A stretch of 64,000 nt of DNA, from the NCBI RefSeq assembly GCF_019578655.1, contig NC_063258.1, positions 13,830,802-13,894,801 on the forward strand, given 5' to 3'. The notes under the pieces were generated by a model that had not been told where the DNA came from, made no database searches, and saw nothing but the letters and a program-made list of their open reading frames with translations. Made by a program: the position numbers and the translations under genes. Below are positions 1-11,569 of this stretch, in pieces (within the stretch, counting starts at the first letter, position 1; each line of letters opens with the position of its first letter). The stretch comes from Ricinus communis. Lineage: Eukaryota; Streptophyta; Magnoliopsida; Malpighiales; Euphorbiaceae.

Positions 1-469
1 GAGAGTTGATTAAAAGCGCATGGAAGGCAATCATAAGCACTGATACAATGCTTGGACAAATGCAAGAAAGAAAATTAGATGATCGAGTATTGATATCATT
101 ATCGGAATAAAAGCGAATGTATCTTTTGGAGGAAAGAGACAACGCCGAGAATCGAGGCACACCCTAATGTTCCAATTCGGGATTTGCACCATTGTGATTT
201 GAATCATTGCATGTTTTCTAGGAACTAGGACTCCTAATGACACAAGGATTGGCATAAGGAATCATGGGAATGCAATTGACAAGCTTGACTGATGGCATTA
301 GGGCGTGATTTGATGATCTAGCAAGACGAGACATCCACACGCGTAAGGGAGAAATCATGTTGCTTTTGATTAATCCAAGGGGAATGGGTACATTTTTATG
401 TTTGGGACATATATAATTATGTCATTTGGGTGACGGGGTGTTATTAGGTATGGCCACACGAGTCTTCAT
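1..469 (+). repeat. 1.0-kb LTR-like repeat, partial unit (+)
   Basis: This is part of the ~1.0-kb family defined best at 6285-9370. The segments for the GATATCATT hairpin region, the TTTGCACCATT block and the WTGGCATTAGGG block are all recognisable. No coding frame is conserved. It breaks at about 470, where the same family continues on the opposite strand. Confidence 0.8.
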
Positions 470-1385
470 AAGTCCACAAAGGTCTTGAAAGAACCCATAA
501 CTTATTTCTCTGCAAGGTAGGAAACTAAAATAATATGCTCACTAGCCTTAAATGGAAAAGTCATCATTCCACAAGAAGAAGAAACTAGAAGATACATATG
601 AATAAATAAATAAATAAAGACGAATAAGCTAAAGTCAAATCAAGAATGAGAGAGGAGTTGACTGGCCAACAACTCTCGTGGTCTCAAGTTTCATGAGCTA
701 GCTTAATGAAGATAAGAGAAAGTTACTGTGGGCCTACCTAATAACATTCTGGTCCAAATTACATCATTATGTGCAACCCAAACATCAAAATATGCACATT
801 CTCGCTTAGATTAATTGAAAGTAACATGATTTCTCCATCACAGCTTGGATTTGCATCTCGTCCTGCTTGATCATTAAGTCATGCTCCAATGCCACCGGTG
901 AGGCTTGTCAATTATGTTCCGTGATTCCTTAACCGGAAACAAGGTTAATTTTTGTGGATGTACTAATAATACTCGGCCCAATTTACTTCATTATATGCCT
1001 CTTAAACATCAACACAAGCATTCTCGCTTGGATTAATTGAACAACATGATTTCTCCATCACATGCTTGGATTTGCATCTCATCCTGCTTGATCATCAAGT
1101 CACCCTCTAATGCCATCGGTGAAGCTTATCAATTATGTTCCTATAGTTCCTTAACCGAAACAAGGTTAATTTCACGTGGGCATACCTTATAACACTATGG
1201 CCTAATTTACTTCATTTTATGCCTCTTAAACATCAAAACACGTGCATTTCTACTTATATTAATCGAAAGTAGCATGATTTCTCCTTTAGGACTGTGGATT
1301 TGCATCTCGTGCTGCTTGATCATCAATTTACGCCTCAATACCACCGATCAAGCTTGACAATTTCATTCTCATGATTCTTAAATAA
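470..1385 (-). repeat. 1.0-kb family, inverted block with internal triplication
   Basis: The sequence matches the reverse complement of the 1.0-kb family: TATA region, W-box dyad near 655-685, then the 3' part. From about 728 a segment of about 222-226 bp occurs three times in tandem (starts near 728, 954 and 1176, ending near 1383). Each copy begins with a GTGG-type purine/pyrimidine block and ends with AAACAAGGTTAATTT or its variant. Nothing here is coding. Confidence 0.8.
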
Positions 1386-4020
1386 TCAAGCAGGAGGAGA
1401 GATAAATCCATGCTCGTAAGGGAGAAATCATGTTATTTTCAATTAATCCAAGCGTTGCTAGGCCCATGCTAATTTTCCATTATTTTTGTTAAATTCGCTC
1501 ATCAAATTTGGGATGATGAGAGTTGTTGCCTAGTCAACTACTCTCTGGTTCTTGATTTGGCTTTAGTTTATCCAGATTTCCTTATCGATTTATTCAAATT
1601 TATCTTATAGTTTCTTTTTTTTATGGAATGAGGGTTTTAAAATATAAAAATGCATGCTACTTTAGGCAAGTTAGCATATTATTTCAATGTAATAACTTGC
1701 GGGAAATCAAGTTATCAGTTCTTTTAAGAACTTTACGAACTTATAAACAATCACGTTAGTGAACATAGACTTATCGCTCACGTCCTTTTATTCTTTTGTG
1801 CTCTTTATCTGCCCTTATGTTTAAATGAATTTGATTTGATCCTTACGCTTAGTTTTATAAAAGAGAACAAAAAACTTATGATTTCTTTCCTTATTTGATC
1901 CAAAATCTTACCTATTTTCTCATTTTGTTTGTTTTTTTTATGCATCTCTTTCTAATCTCTGTCCAATATAATGGTTTTATTTTATTTAGGCAGCATAAGT
2001 ATGAGTATTGAGTGAAAGTGCTTGGAAGCGGCAATCATAGGCATCGATCCAATGCTTGGACAAATGAGAAAAAAGAAAATTAGTTCAACATCTATTGATA
2101 TCATTTTTGAATGATCGCGGACAAATCTTCTAGAGGAGAGTGGGAATAATGAGAATCGAGACACGCTAAATATTTTGATGTAGGATTTGCACCATTAGAA
2201 TCTCCATCATTCCTTATTCCTCTAGTCACGATGACTTCTGATGACAGAAGGATTGGCATAAAGAATCGTGGGAACTTAATTGACAAGCTTGACCGATGGC
2301 ATTTTGCTTAGCTTAATGATCATAAAATTCAAGCGTAATACAAGCAACAATGCGAGCATTTTGATGTTAGGGCCATATTTAATGAAGAAATTTGGTTCGG
2401 AGTATTATCAGGTAGGCCTAGATGAATTCTCTCTTGTTTGTGTTAAGTTGGCCCATAAAATTTGGGACTACAAGAGTTGTTGACCAGTCAACTACTCTCT
2501 CGTACTAGAAAAATCGCATACAACTAAATACTTAAGGGCAGTGAACATATTATTTGAGTTCTTTACCTTGTTGAAAATCAAGATATGGGTTCTTTTAAGA
2601 ACTTTGCAGACTTATCAAGCTCATTCTAGTGAACATAGACTTATCACTTATGTCGTTCCTTTCTTTTGTTTTCTTTGTCGACCTTATGTTTAAGTCAATT
2701 CGATTTGATCCTTTTGCTTAGCCGTATGGAAGAAAATAAAGAACTTGTGATTTCTTTCCTTATTAAATCCAAAATCCCATCTATGTTCTCATTTTGTTTA
2801 TTTCTTTTGTTCCATTCTATCTAATCTCTGTCTAGTTTGATGGTTTGGTTTTATTGGGCAGGCATAAATACAATTGACAAGCTTGATCGGTGGCATTATG
2901 GCATGACTTGATGATCTAGCAAGGCAAAATGCAAACACATCCGTGTAAGGGAGAAATCATGTTGCTTTCGATTAATCCAAGTGGGAATGCGTGCATTTTG
3001 ATGTCTAGGATGCATATAATTATGTAATTTGGATCGGAGTGTTATTAGGTATGCCCATATAAATTCTCCCTTATTTTTGTTAATCTAGCTCATAAAATTT
3101 GGGACTATGAGAGTTGTTGACCAGTCAATTAAATTTAGGACTATGAGAGTTGTGGACCAGTCAACTCCTCTTTCTCTAATATGATAGTTTGGTTTTATAT
3201 GAGGAGCATAAACACGACTGTTAAGAGAAAGCTCATGGAAGCACTAATTATAGGCACTGATTCAATACCTGGACTAATGTGAAGAAAGAAAATTAGTTGA
3301 TCGAGTATTGATATCAGTCTTCGAATCATTGTAAACAAAACTTTTGGAGCAAAAAGGAACGATGAGAATTAAGGCTTTTTCCTTATACCTCTAGGCACGA
3401 GGACTTGTGATGATGCGAGGATTGGTGTAAGGAATCATAGGAATGAAATTGAAAAGCTTGACCAGTAACATTGGGGATTAGCTTGATGATCAAGCAAAAC
3501 GAGACGTAAATCCATGCATAATAGTGAGAAATCATATGGGTTTCAATTAATCTAAGTGTAATACTAGTTGGAATGTGAGCATTTTAATTTCCGGAATGTA
3601 TATAAAGAAGTATTTTGGGTCAGGATATTATTAGGTAGGCCCTTACAGATTTACCCTTGCTTTTGTTAAGTTGGCTCACAAAATTTGGGAAAACGGGAGC
3701 TGTTGACCAGTCAACTCCTCTTTGATTCTTGATTTGACTTTAGTTTATTCATCCTTCTTTATTTATTTATTTATATTTAGCTTCTTGTTTCTTCATCATA
3801 TGGAATTAGGGCTTTCACACTATAAAAACTACATGCAACCGAATAATTAAGGCTAGTGAGAATATTGTTTTAGTTTTCTACCTTGTGGGAAATCAAGTTA
3901 TGCAATCTTGCAAGAACTTTGTAGCCTTATAAAGACCCGCACTAGCAAACCTAGATTTGGAATCGAGGCATGCCATAATATTCCAATTCAACATTTGGAC
4001 TATTGGGATCTCCACCATTG
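1386..4020 (+). repeat. 1.0-kb family, about three degenerate units (+)
   Basis: Head-to-tail units of the 1.0-kb family, with the recurring GATATCATT hairpin block near 2095 and 3310. TATA-like boxes lie near 1650 and at 3821. W-box dyads (GTTGACCAGTCAAC) are exact at 479-492 past 2000 (2479-2492) and at 3702-3715. A local 36-bp duplication sits around 3095-3170, doubling the dyad. The last unit is cut at 4020 by an L2 LTR. No gene is seen. Confidence 0.8.
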
Positions 4021-5201
4021 ATAAGAACCCATCAAGCATAAGAAATCCTACTCCAACAAGGAATCCTAATGATGCAAATCCTACTAGCTGAAAGAATCCT
4101 ATTCTGACAAGGAGTCCTACTATAACTAGGAGTTCTACTCTAACAAGGAGTCCTAATGATATTAGGAGTCTAAATGACATCAAGAATTCAAGTGACCTTA
4201 GGAATCCTAATCCAACTAGGATTCAAGATCCACTTCAAATCCATGGAGACCCAACTACAAAGGTCTAAGGCTAAGAAGATAAAAGAAGCTCTCATTGGCC
4301 TTATTCAAGACATTTGGGCTAAGGACACATCAAGACTTGAAGAGTTGGATTCAAATTCAAGGCTCATTAATTTAATTCAGTTTATTGGGCTTGAATAAAT
4401 CTAACATGGGCTTAATGAATATAAAGGAGCATACAGGAGTTTGGGCCTAATTAACTCCAGCAAAGATGGCCCATGCATGTGACTTTGAAGAAACTAGGTT
4501 TTCTTACTCCTAATGGGCAGCTACATAGTACTTTAGGAGTATTAGGACTTTGTTTTTAGTTATATTTTTTAGTTTGGATGTTTATCTCTATCCTATTTGA
4601 GTTGTAATTCCTTAATAGCTTAGAATTAGGGTTTTCTAAAGGCTATTAAAGCCTAGTACAAATTTTCAAGTTCAATGATTGATTAATGATTAATATATTT
4701 TGTGAGTTTATACTCTATTCTTAGTTCTTGTTTAGAGCTAATTCGAACTTATCAAGCAATTCATTGTTTGTGGCATTTAAATCCAACTTATCAATTTAGA
4801 ATCCACATTAAATTGTGGTGTCTTCTATCTTTAATACCTTAGTTTTAATAGTTTAATATACTTGAAGGGTCCAAGGTTTCCATTGATCTAGTTCTAGATA
4901 GACCTTGGGCAATGATATCAAACTTGCATACAGGTTTAATCCTTTAATATATATTAGGTTTTGTATTCTTGTTTAAATGTAAATCTTACTTAACAAGGAG
5001 TTGATCTATCACTGTGGCATACTTGCAATTAGGGTTTAAGGGACTTAGTTTTCCTAAGGTTCTAATTCTTGATCATCTTTCTAAAAAATTTGCCTTCTAA
5101 CTTTTCTTAAGGGTTGACCCGAATTGGTTTTTGGGGTTTTCATGTTAATGTGTTGGGGGTTCGCAATACAAAAGGGGTTCTCAAGCTTATTCGTGGAGGT
5201 T
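4021..5201 (+). mobile_element. L2-type gypsy LTR, solo/fragment
   Basis: This is a non-coding LTR-like block of about 1.18 kb. It opens with a degenerate 18-bp minisatellite (about 4045-4230) that would encode hexapeptides of the R-N-P type. Next come a basic tail motif (about 4250-4330, reading RSKAKKIKEAL), AT-rich U3, and an end shared with other L2 copies (GGAGGTT). It joins the 1.0-kb repeat abruptly at both ends. No PBS, PPT or partner LTR is adjacent, so it is a solo or truncated LTR. The B counterpart is 46329-47510. Confidence 0.7.
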
Positions 5202-5414
5202 ATGGAATGAGGACTTTTGCATTATAAAAAGCGCACGCAACTGAATACTTAAGGCGAATGGGCATATTATTTCAATTTTCTACCTTGCGGGAAATCAAGT
5301 TTTGGGTTCTTTCAAGAGCTTTATGGACTTATCAACACTCGCGCTCATGAGCCTAGACTTATCGCTCACATTCTTCTTTACTTTATTGTTTTGTTGATCG
5401 TGTATTGATATCAT
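5202..5414 (+). repeat. 1.0-kb family fragment
   Basis: A short piece of the 1.0-kb unit running from just before its TATA box (near 5223) to the GATATCATT block, where an L2 LTR in reverse orientation begins. Confidence 0.7.
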
Positions 5415-6284
5415 TGATATGGAACCTCCATGAATAAGCTTGAGAACCCCTTTTGAATTGCGGACCCCAACATATTAACATGAAAACCTAAGAGCCTATT
5501 CAGTTCAACCCCTAAAAAAGATTAGAAAACAGATTACTGAGAAAGATGATCAAGAATTAGAATTTAGAAAACTTGTTCCTAGATTCCAATTTCGAAACAC
5601 TCCATAAGAATATGATCAATCTACTTGAATGTTTCTTAGGCATGCATTCTACATAAGAACACAAAGACAAAGCAAACAAGCTTTAAGGTAAAAATACCAA
5701 TTATCATTCAATTTTTAACTTCAACTTTTTTAATTCATTACATTAAAATTCGTACTAGCCTTATATAGGCCTTAGAAAACCCTAAATCTTAACTAATAAG
5801 AATTTACTCCAACATCTGATGTAGGTTAAAGATAACCTTTCTAACTAAAAGAAATAACTTAAACGAAGTCCTAATTAGGTTAAAATACATGTGTGGCTGC
5901 CCAAAATAAGCCATAAAATCCTAGTTTACATAAGTCATGTAGATGGACCTCACAACATAAGCCAAGTTGGGCACAAAGTCTTCATATGCTCCAATTATGC
6001 TTTTTTGATCTTTTTAAGCTAATTAGATTCATTCAAGCACAATAAAATAAATTAGATTAATGATCCTTGAACTTAAATCCAATTCTTCAAGCCTTGATAT
6101 GTCCTTAGCCTAAATGTCTTGGATAAGCTCATTGACTTACAATTTGAATCGAACTAGGACTCCCAGTTAAATTACGATTCCTGATTAAATTAGGATTTCT
6201 TTTGTTGCTTAAACTCCTAATATCATGAAGACTCATTGCAGGATTATGATTCCTAGTTGAAAGGACTCCTTATTTGATTAGGAA
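5415..6284 (-). mobile_element. L2-type gypsy LTR fragment, reverse
   Basis: The sequence is the reverse complement of the 4021-5201 family. It starts TGATATGGAACCTCC and ends in degenerate 18-bp units (about 6150-6284). The 1.0-kb repeat resumes at 6285 with roughly 60 bp of its unit missing, so this is not a clean insertion. B counterpart: 47723-48617. Confidence 0.7.
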
Positions 6285-9200
6285 CGTCAAGAATCGAGGC
6301 ACGCCCAAATATTCTGATTCAAGATTTGCACCATTAGGATCTTCATCCTTCCTTATTCCTATGATCGGTGAATGCAATTAAAAAGCTTGATCGGTGGCAT
6401 TAGGCTTAGCTTGATGATCAAGCAAGAGAGACGTAAATCCAAGCGCATAAGGAAGAAATTATATTATTTTCGATTAATCCAAGCATAATACAAGCCAGAA
6501 TTCTAGCACTTTGATGTTTGAAATGCATATAGGAAGTAATTTGGGTTGGAGAATTTTTAGGCAGGCCCACTAGAATTTACCCTTATTTTTATTAAGCTAG
6601 CTCATAAAATTTGGGGCTACTAGAGTTGTTGCCAAGTTAACTCCTCTCTTGTTCTTAATTCGACTTTAGTTTATTAATCTTTATTTCTTTATTTATTCAT
6701 ATTTAGCTTTTGGTGTATTCTTATGGAATAAGGGCTTTCAGACAATAAAGATCACATGCAGCTGAATACTTGAGGCTAATAGGCATATTATTTTAGTTTT
6801 CTACATTACAGGAAATTAAGTTATAGGTTCTTTTAAGAAATTTGTGGACTTACCAACATTCTCGCTAGGGAGCATAGACTTATCCCTCACGTTCTTTCTT
6901 TCTCTTGTGTTCTTTGTTATTCTTCTGTTTAAATCAATTCGATTTGATCCTTACACTTAGCCGTATGGAAGAGAACAAAGAACATGTGATTTCTTTCCTT
7001 ATCGGATATGAAATCCTACCTATATTCTCATTCTTTTGTCTTTTTTTTGTCTCTCTTCCTAAACTCTATTTAGTATGTTTATTTGGTTTTATATCAGGAG
7101 CATATACACGAGTGTTGAATGAAAGCGCCTGGAAGGGGCAATCATAGGCACTGATCCAATGCTTCAATAATTGCAAAGAAAAATATTAGTTGATCGTGTA
7201 TTAATATCATTCTTCGAATGATCGCGAGAGGAATATTTTAGAGAAAAGAGGAAATGTCAAGAATCGAGGCATGCCTAAACATATTGACTCGGATTTGCAC
7301 TATTAGGATCTCCATTCTTCCTTTTCTCTGTGTACGAGGACTGATGCAAGGTTGGGCATAAGGAATCATGGGAACACAATTAACAAGCTTGACGAGTAGC
7401 ATTGGGGCTTACTTTGATGATCAAGTAGGAGAGACATAAATCCACCCGCATAAGGGGAAATCATGTTGTTTTCGATTAATCCAAGCGTAATACAAGCCGA
7501 AATTTGAGCTCTTTGATGTTTGAAATGCATATAATGAAATAATTTGGATCGAAGTGTTAGCTAGGCTTACACGACTTTATCCTTATTTTTGTTAAACTAG
7601 CTTATAAATTTGGGACTACGAGAATTGTTTCCCAGTCAACTCCTCTCTCGTTCTTGATTTGACTTTAATTTATTAATCTTTATTTATTCATTTATTCATA
7701 TTTAGCTTCTAGTCTTTTCTGCTTATGGAATGAGGACTTTCGCACTATAAAAACCGCACACAACCGAATACTTGAGGCTAATGAGCCTATTATTCTAGTT
7801 TTTTACTTTACAGGAAATAAAGTTATGTGTTCTTTCAAGAAATTTGTCGACTTATCAACACTTGTGCGAGTGAGCATAGACTTATTCCTCATATCCTTCC
7901 TTTCTCTTATGTTCTTTGTCTACGCTTGTTTTAAATCTATTCTATTTGATCCTCACACTTATTTGTATGGAAGAGAATAAAGAACATGTGATTTCTTTCC
8001 TTATCGGATTTGAATTCCTACTTGTATTCTTATTTTATTTGTTTTTTTTGTGTCCCTCTTTCTAATCTCTATGTATTATGTTGGTTTGGTTTTATTTGGG
8101 GAGCATGAACACTAGTGTTGTGTGAATACCTGTGGAAGTAGCAATTATAGGCACCGATAAAATGCTTCAACGAATGCAAAGAAAGAAAATTTGTTGATCA
8201 TGTATTGATATCGTTATTCGAATGATCATGAAGGAATCTTTTATATGAAAGAAGGAATGCCGAGAATGGAGGCATGCCCAAATATTCTGACTCGGATTTG
8301 CACCATTAGGATCTCCATCCTCCCTTGTTCCTCTAGGCACGATGACTCCTGATGGCACAAGGTTGGGCATAAGGATTAATGGGAACACAATTAACAAGCT
8401 TGACCAATGGCATTAGGGCTTAGCTTGATGATCAAGGAGGAGAGACGTAAATCCACATGCGTAAAGGAGTAATCAGGTTGTTTTCGATTAATCCAAACAT
8501 AATACAAGCCAAAATTCGAGTGCTTTGATGTTTGAAATGCATATAATGAAGTAATTTTGGTCGGAGTATTTTTAGGTAGGCCCACCCGAATTTACCCTTA
8601 TTTTTATAAAGCTGGCTCAGAAAATTTAAGACTGTGAGAATTGTTGCCTAAACAACTCCTCTCTTATTCTTTATTTGACTTTAGTTTATTAATCCTTATT
8701 TATTTATTTATTTATTCATATTTAGCTTCTAGTCTCTTCTTATGGAATGAGGGCTTTCACACTATAAAAATCACACGCAACTGAATAGTTGAGGCTAATG
8801 AGCATATTATTTGAGTTTTCTACCTTGTAGAAAATCAAGTTATGGGTTCTTTCAAGAAATTTGTGGACTTATCAACACTGGCACTAGCGAGCATAGATTT
8901 ATCCCTCACGTCCTTCCTGTCTCTTGTGTTCTTTGTCTATGCTTGTGTTTAAACAATTTGATTTGATCCTTATGCTTAACAGTATGGAAGAGAACAAAAG
9001 ACATGTGATTTCTTTCCTTATCAAATATGAAATCCTACCTATATTCTGATTCTTTTCTTTTGCGTCTCTCTTTCTAATCTCTATCTAGTATGTTTGTTTG
9101 GTTTTATATAAGGAGCATAAACACAAGTGTTGAGTGAAAGCGTATGGAAGTGGTAATCATAGGCACCGATCCAATGCTTACAGGAATGTAAAGAAAGAAA

Positions 9201-9370
9201 ATTAGTTGATCGTGCACTGAGATCATTCTCCAAATAATCGCGGAGGAATCTTTTAGAGGTAAGAAGGAAAGCCGAGAATTGAATCATGCCCAAATATTTT
9301 AAATCAGGATTCGTACCATTAGGATCTTCATCCTTCCTTCTTCCTCTAAGCACGAGGACTCATGTAAAGT
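6285..9370 (+). repeat. Three head-to-tail units of the 1.0-kb LTR-like repeat
   Basis: These are the best-preserved units. Landmark spacing is 1002-1018 bp: TATA boxes near 6742, at 7744 and at 8763; GATATCATT blocks at 7191, 8194 and 9206. Each unit holds a purine tract followed by TG (7241-7254, then TG at 7255; 8247-8257, then TG at 8258), a TATA box about 490 bp later, and a degenerate PBS-like string (7084-7102) about 160 bp before the next purine tract. That pattern fits an LTR of about 835 bp plus a short internal part. Short open frames here are not conserved between units. Confidence 0.8.
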
Positions 9371-10276
9371 GAGTTGTTGAATATTGAATATTTTAGAGTT
9401 AATTCTCCTTTTTTGTTCTTTATGAACTTGGTGAATTTATCCAGTGAAGGCTTGGTAATTTACAAATTTAGTTTAATCTAAATTTGTATTTATGTTAAAC
9501 AGCCTTTAATTCTTTATAAATATGGTACTTAAGTACAAGTTATTTAAGGGTCCTATTGGGAATTAGAGTTTCTTTGCTTGATTAGGTAAACGATCCTTGG
9601 TGAAGACATCAACATTGAATACGGGTTTGGCACAAGTTATCCACGTTCGTATCAACCAGCCTAGGAAAGGGTATGGAAAGCTTGAAGATGATGGATAAGA
9701 GTTGCTAGATCAAGGCCAAATAAAAGAAGCTAAGGATCTTGAAGAATATGAACATAGAGAGCAAGATCAAGTGCAATGGTCTAAGGATCCAAAAGCCTTG
9801 CCACAAGGCCCTATTACTAGATTAAGAGCTAAAAAGTATCAAGAGACCTTAACAAAGCATATCTAAGGCTTAGCATTCCACATGTGGGCAGACCAAGGAG
9901 ATTATTTGAGACAAGATAGTGTAGGTCACATCTCTTTATATTATAAGTCGAAGTTCAAGATGCGCCAGTTCTACAAGCCACATTTGGGCTTTAGTTTAAG
10001 CTTCTTATATGGGCCTATTTAGCTTACACTTAAATAAGGCCCATGCGCATGATTTATTTTTAGATTAGGGTTTTCTTTAGTTGCTCTGGGCAGCTACTTA
10101 TGTGTTTTAGCTTAATTAGGAATTGTCTTTAGTTATCTTTTAATTAGGAAGATTATCTCTATCCTTTTGAGATATATTTCCTAAGTAAGGTAGGATTCGG
10201 GTTTTTTAGGCTTATAAAGCCTAAAACGAATTCCTTTATAGATTTTGACTTATCAATAATATTTAAAGTAATTTTC
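9371..10276 (+). mobile_element. Chimeric LTR fragment (L1 part joined to L5)
   Basis: 9371-9655 matches L1 (compare about 20335-20640). 9656-10276 is a different LTR type (L5) that includes a readable tail motif near 9805-9870 (PQGPITRLRAKKYQETL) and an AT-rich U3/U5 ending before the 1.0-kb repeat. The joint near 9655 lacks any visible target duplication. It may be recombination between related LTRs or an LTR variant. B counterpart: 51769-52676. Confidence 0.6.
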
Positions 10277-10423
10277 CTTTCAAGAACTTTACGCACATAT
10301 GAAGAACTGAACTAGCAAACCTAGAGTTATTGCTCATGTCCTTCCTTTCTTTTATGTTCTTTGTCTACTCTTGTGTTTAAATCAATTCGATTTGATCCTT
10401 ACGCTTAGCCATATGGAAGAGAA
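10277..10423 (+). repeat. 1.0-kb family fragment
   Basis: Contains the post-TATA part of the unit (TCAAGAACTT... to the GGAAGAGAA block). It is interrupted at 10424 by an L4 fragment in reverse orientation. Confidence 0.65.
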
Positions 10424-10618
10424 TTGGGCTTTATTAAACTTAACTCTCCATGTGGATTTGGTGCTTTGGTCCAAATATCTTGAATAAGCCCATTTAAGGC
10501 CTCCTTCATTCTTTTGGCTCTACCCCTTGTAATTGGGCCTCTCTTGACATTTGGGCTTAGAACATGATCTCCTTGACTTGGTTGGCTACTTGGCTCCTTG
10601 GGCTTTAGGTTTGCATTA
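10424..10618 (-). mobile_element. L4-type LTR 5' end with polyprotein tail, reverse
   Basis: Read on the - strand, this begins at the LTR edge (TAATGCAAACC, compare TGATGCAACC at 34072). It stays open for about 65 codons and includes GPITRGRAKRMKEALNGL, a basic tail seen in nearly every LTR fragment of the window. It sits between two pieces of 1.0-kb repeat. It is a truncated LTR with no internal region. The ~75-residue open frame over 10405-10632 is this relic, not a host gene. B counterpart: 52822-53016. Confidence 0.65.
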
Positions 10619-10919
10619 GTTCCTCTAGGCACGATGGCTTCTTATGACATGAGGATTGGCATAAAGAATCATAGAAACTTAATTGACAAGCTTAACTGGT
10701 AGCATTGAGGCTTAGCTTGATGATCAAGCAGGACTAGATGTAAATCCATGCTCGTAAGGGAGAAATATGAATATAAGTGAGTAAATAAAGAAAGAACTAG
10801 AGGCTAAATATGAATAAATAAATAAAGAAAGATGAATAAATTGAAGTCCAATTAAGAACAAGAAAGGGGTTGATTGGTCAACAACTCTCGTGGTTCCAAA
10901 TTTTATGACCCAGCTTTAT
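10619..10919. repeat. 1.0-kb family fragments, + then -
   Basis: 10619-10765 is a + strand piece containing the perfect palindrome GCTTGATGATCAAGC at 10715-10729. 10766-10919 is a - strand piece with the AATA-rich tract and the W-box region. The orientation switch is abrupt. No gene is seen. Confidence 0.6.
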
Positions 10920-11569
10920 AGCTTTAAGGTTTAAAAACCAATTATCATTTAGCTTCAGCTTCAACTTAATTTTTTTATTACATCAAAATTCATACTAGCC
11001 TTATATAGGCCTTAGAAAACCCTAAATCTTAACTTATAAGAATTTACATCTCATATAGGATAAAGATAACCTTCCTAACTAAAAGAGATAACTTAAACAA
11101 AGTCCTAATTAAGTTAAAATACATGTGTGGCTGCCCATAATAAGCCATAAAACCCTAATTTACGTAAGTCATGTAGATATGACTCATAACATAAGCCAAG
11201 TTAGGCTCAAAGTCTTCATATGCTCCAATTAAGTTTTTTAGTCTTTTTAAGCCCAATTAGATTCATTCAAGCCTAATAAGCTAAATTAGATTAATGAGCC
11301 TTGAACTTAAATCTAATTCTTCAAGCCTTAAAGTGTCCTTAGCCTAAAATTCTTAGATAGGCTCATTGACTTTTAATTTGAATCGAACTAGGACTCCTAG
11401 TTGAATTAGGATTTCTTTCATTGCTTGAACTCCTAATATCATCAGGACTCCTTGCAGGATTAGAATTCCTAGTTGAGTTGACACTCCTTTAGGATTCCTT
11501 GAGCTAGTAGGATTTGTATCATCAAGGCTCCTTTTTGGAGTAGGAATTCATTATACTAGTTTGGTCAGT
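10920..11569 (-). mobile_element. L2-type LTR fragment, reverse, with 18-bp units
   Basis: Reverse complement of L2. The LTR start side is at 11569 (CTAGTTTGGTCAGTA is the inverse of the TAATCTGAACC... start at 32499). 18-bp minisatellite units occupy about 11385-11555. Its 3' part is cut at 10920. It abuts the + strand protease fragment, so the 5' two-thirds of that element (LTR, gag) are missing here. B counterpart: 53319-53975. Confidence 0.65.

Noticed and set aside
728..1383. Regularly spaced repeats considered as a CRISPR-like array
   Set aside because: Units are about 224 bp with no short repeat/unique spacer pattern, and the window is plant nuclear DNA.
2231..2246. Stem-loop CTTCTGATGACAGAAG containing CTGATGA, considered as a hammerhead ribozyme (retrozyme)
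   Set aside because: No GAAA and helix III partner at the right distance, and the stem is not kept in other units.
5760..5790. AAACCCTAAA strings considered as telomere-type repeats
   Set aside because: Single occurrences inside LTRs, not arrays; common in AT-rich plant LTR sequence.
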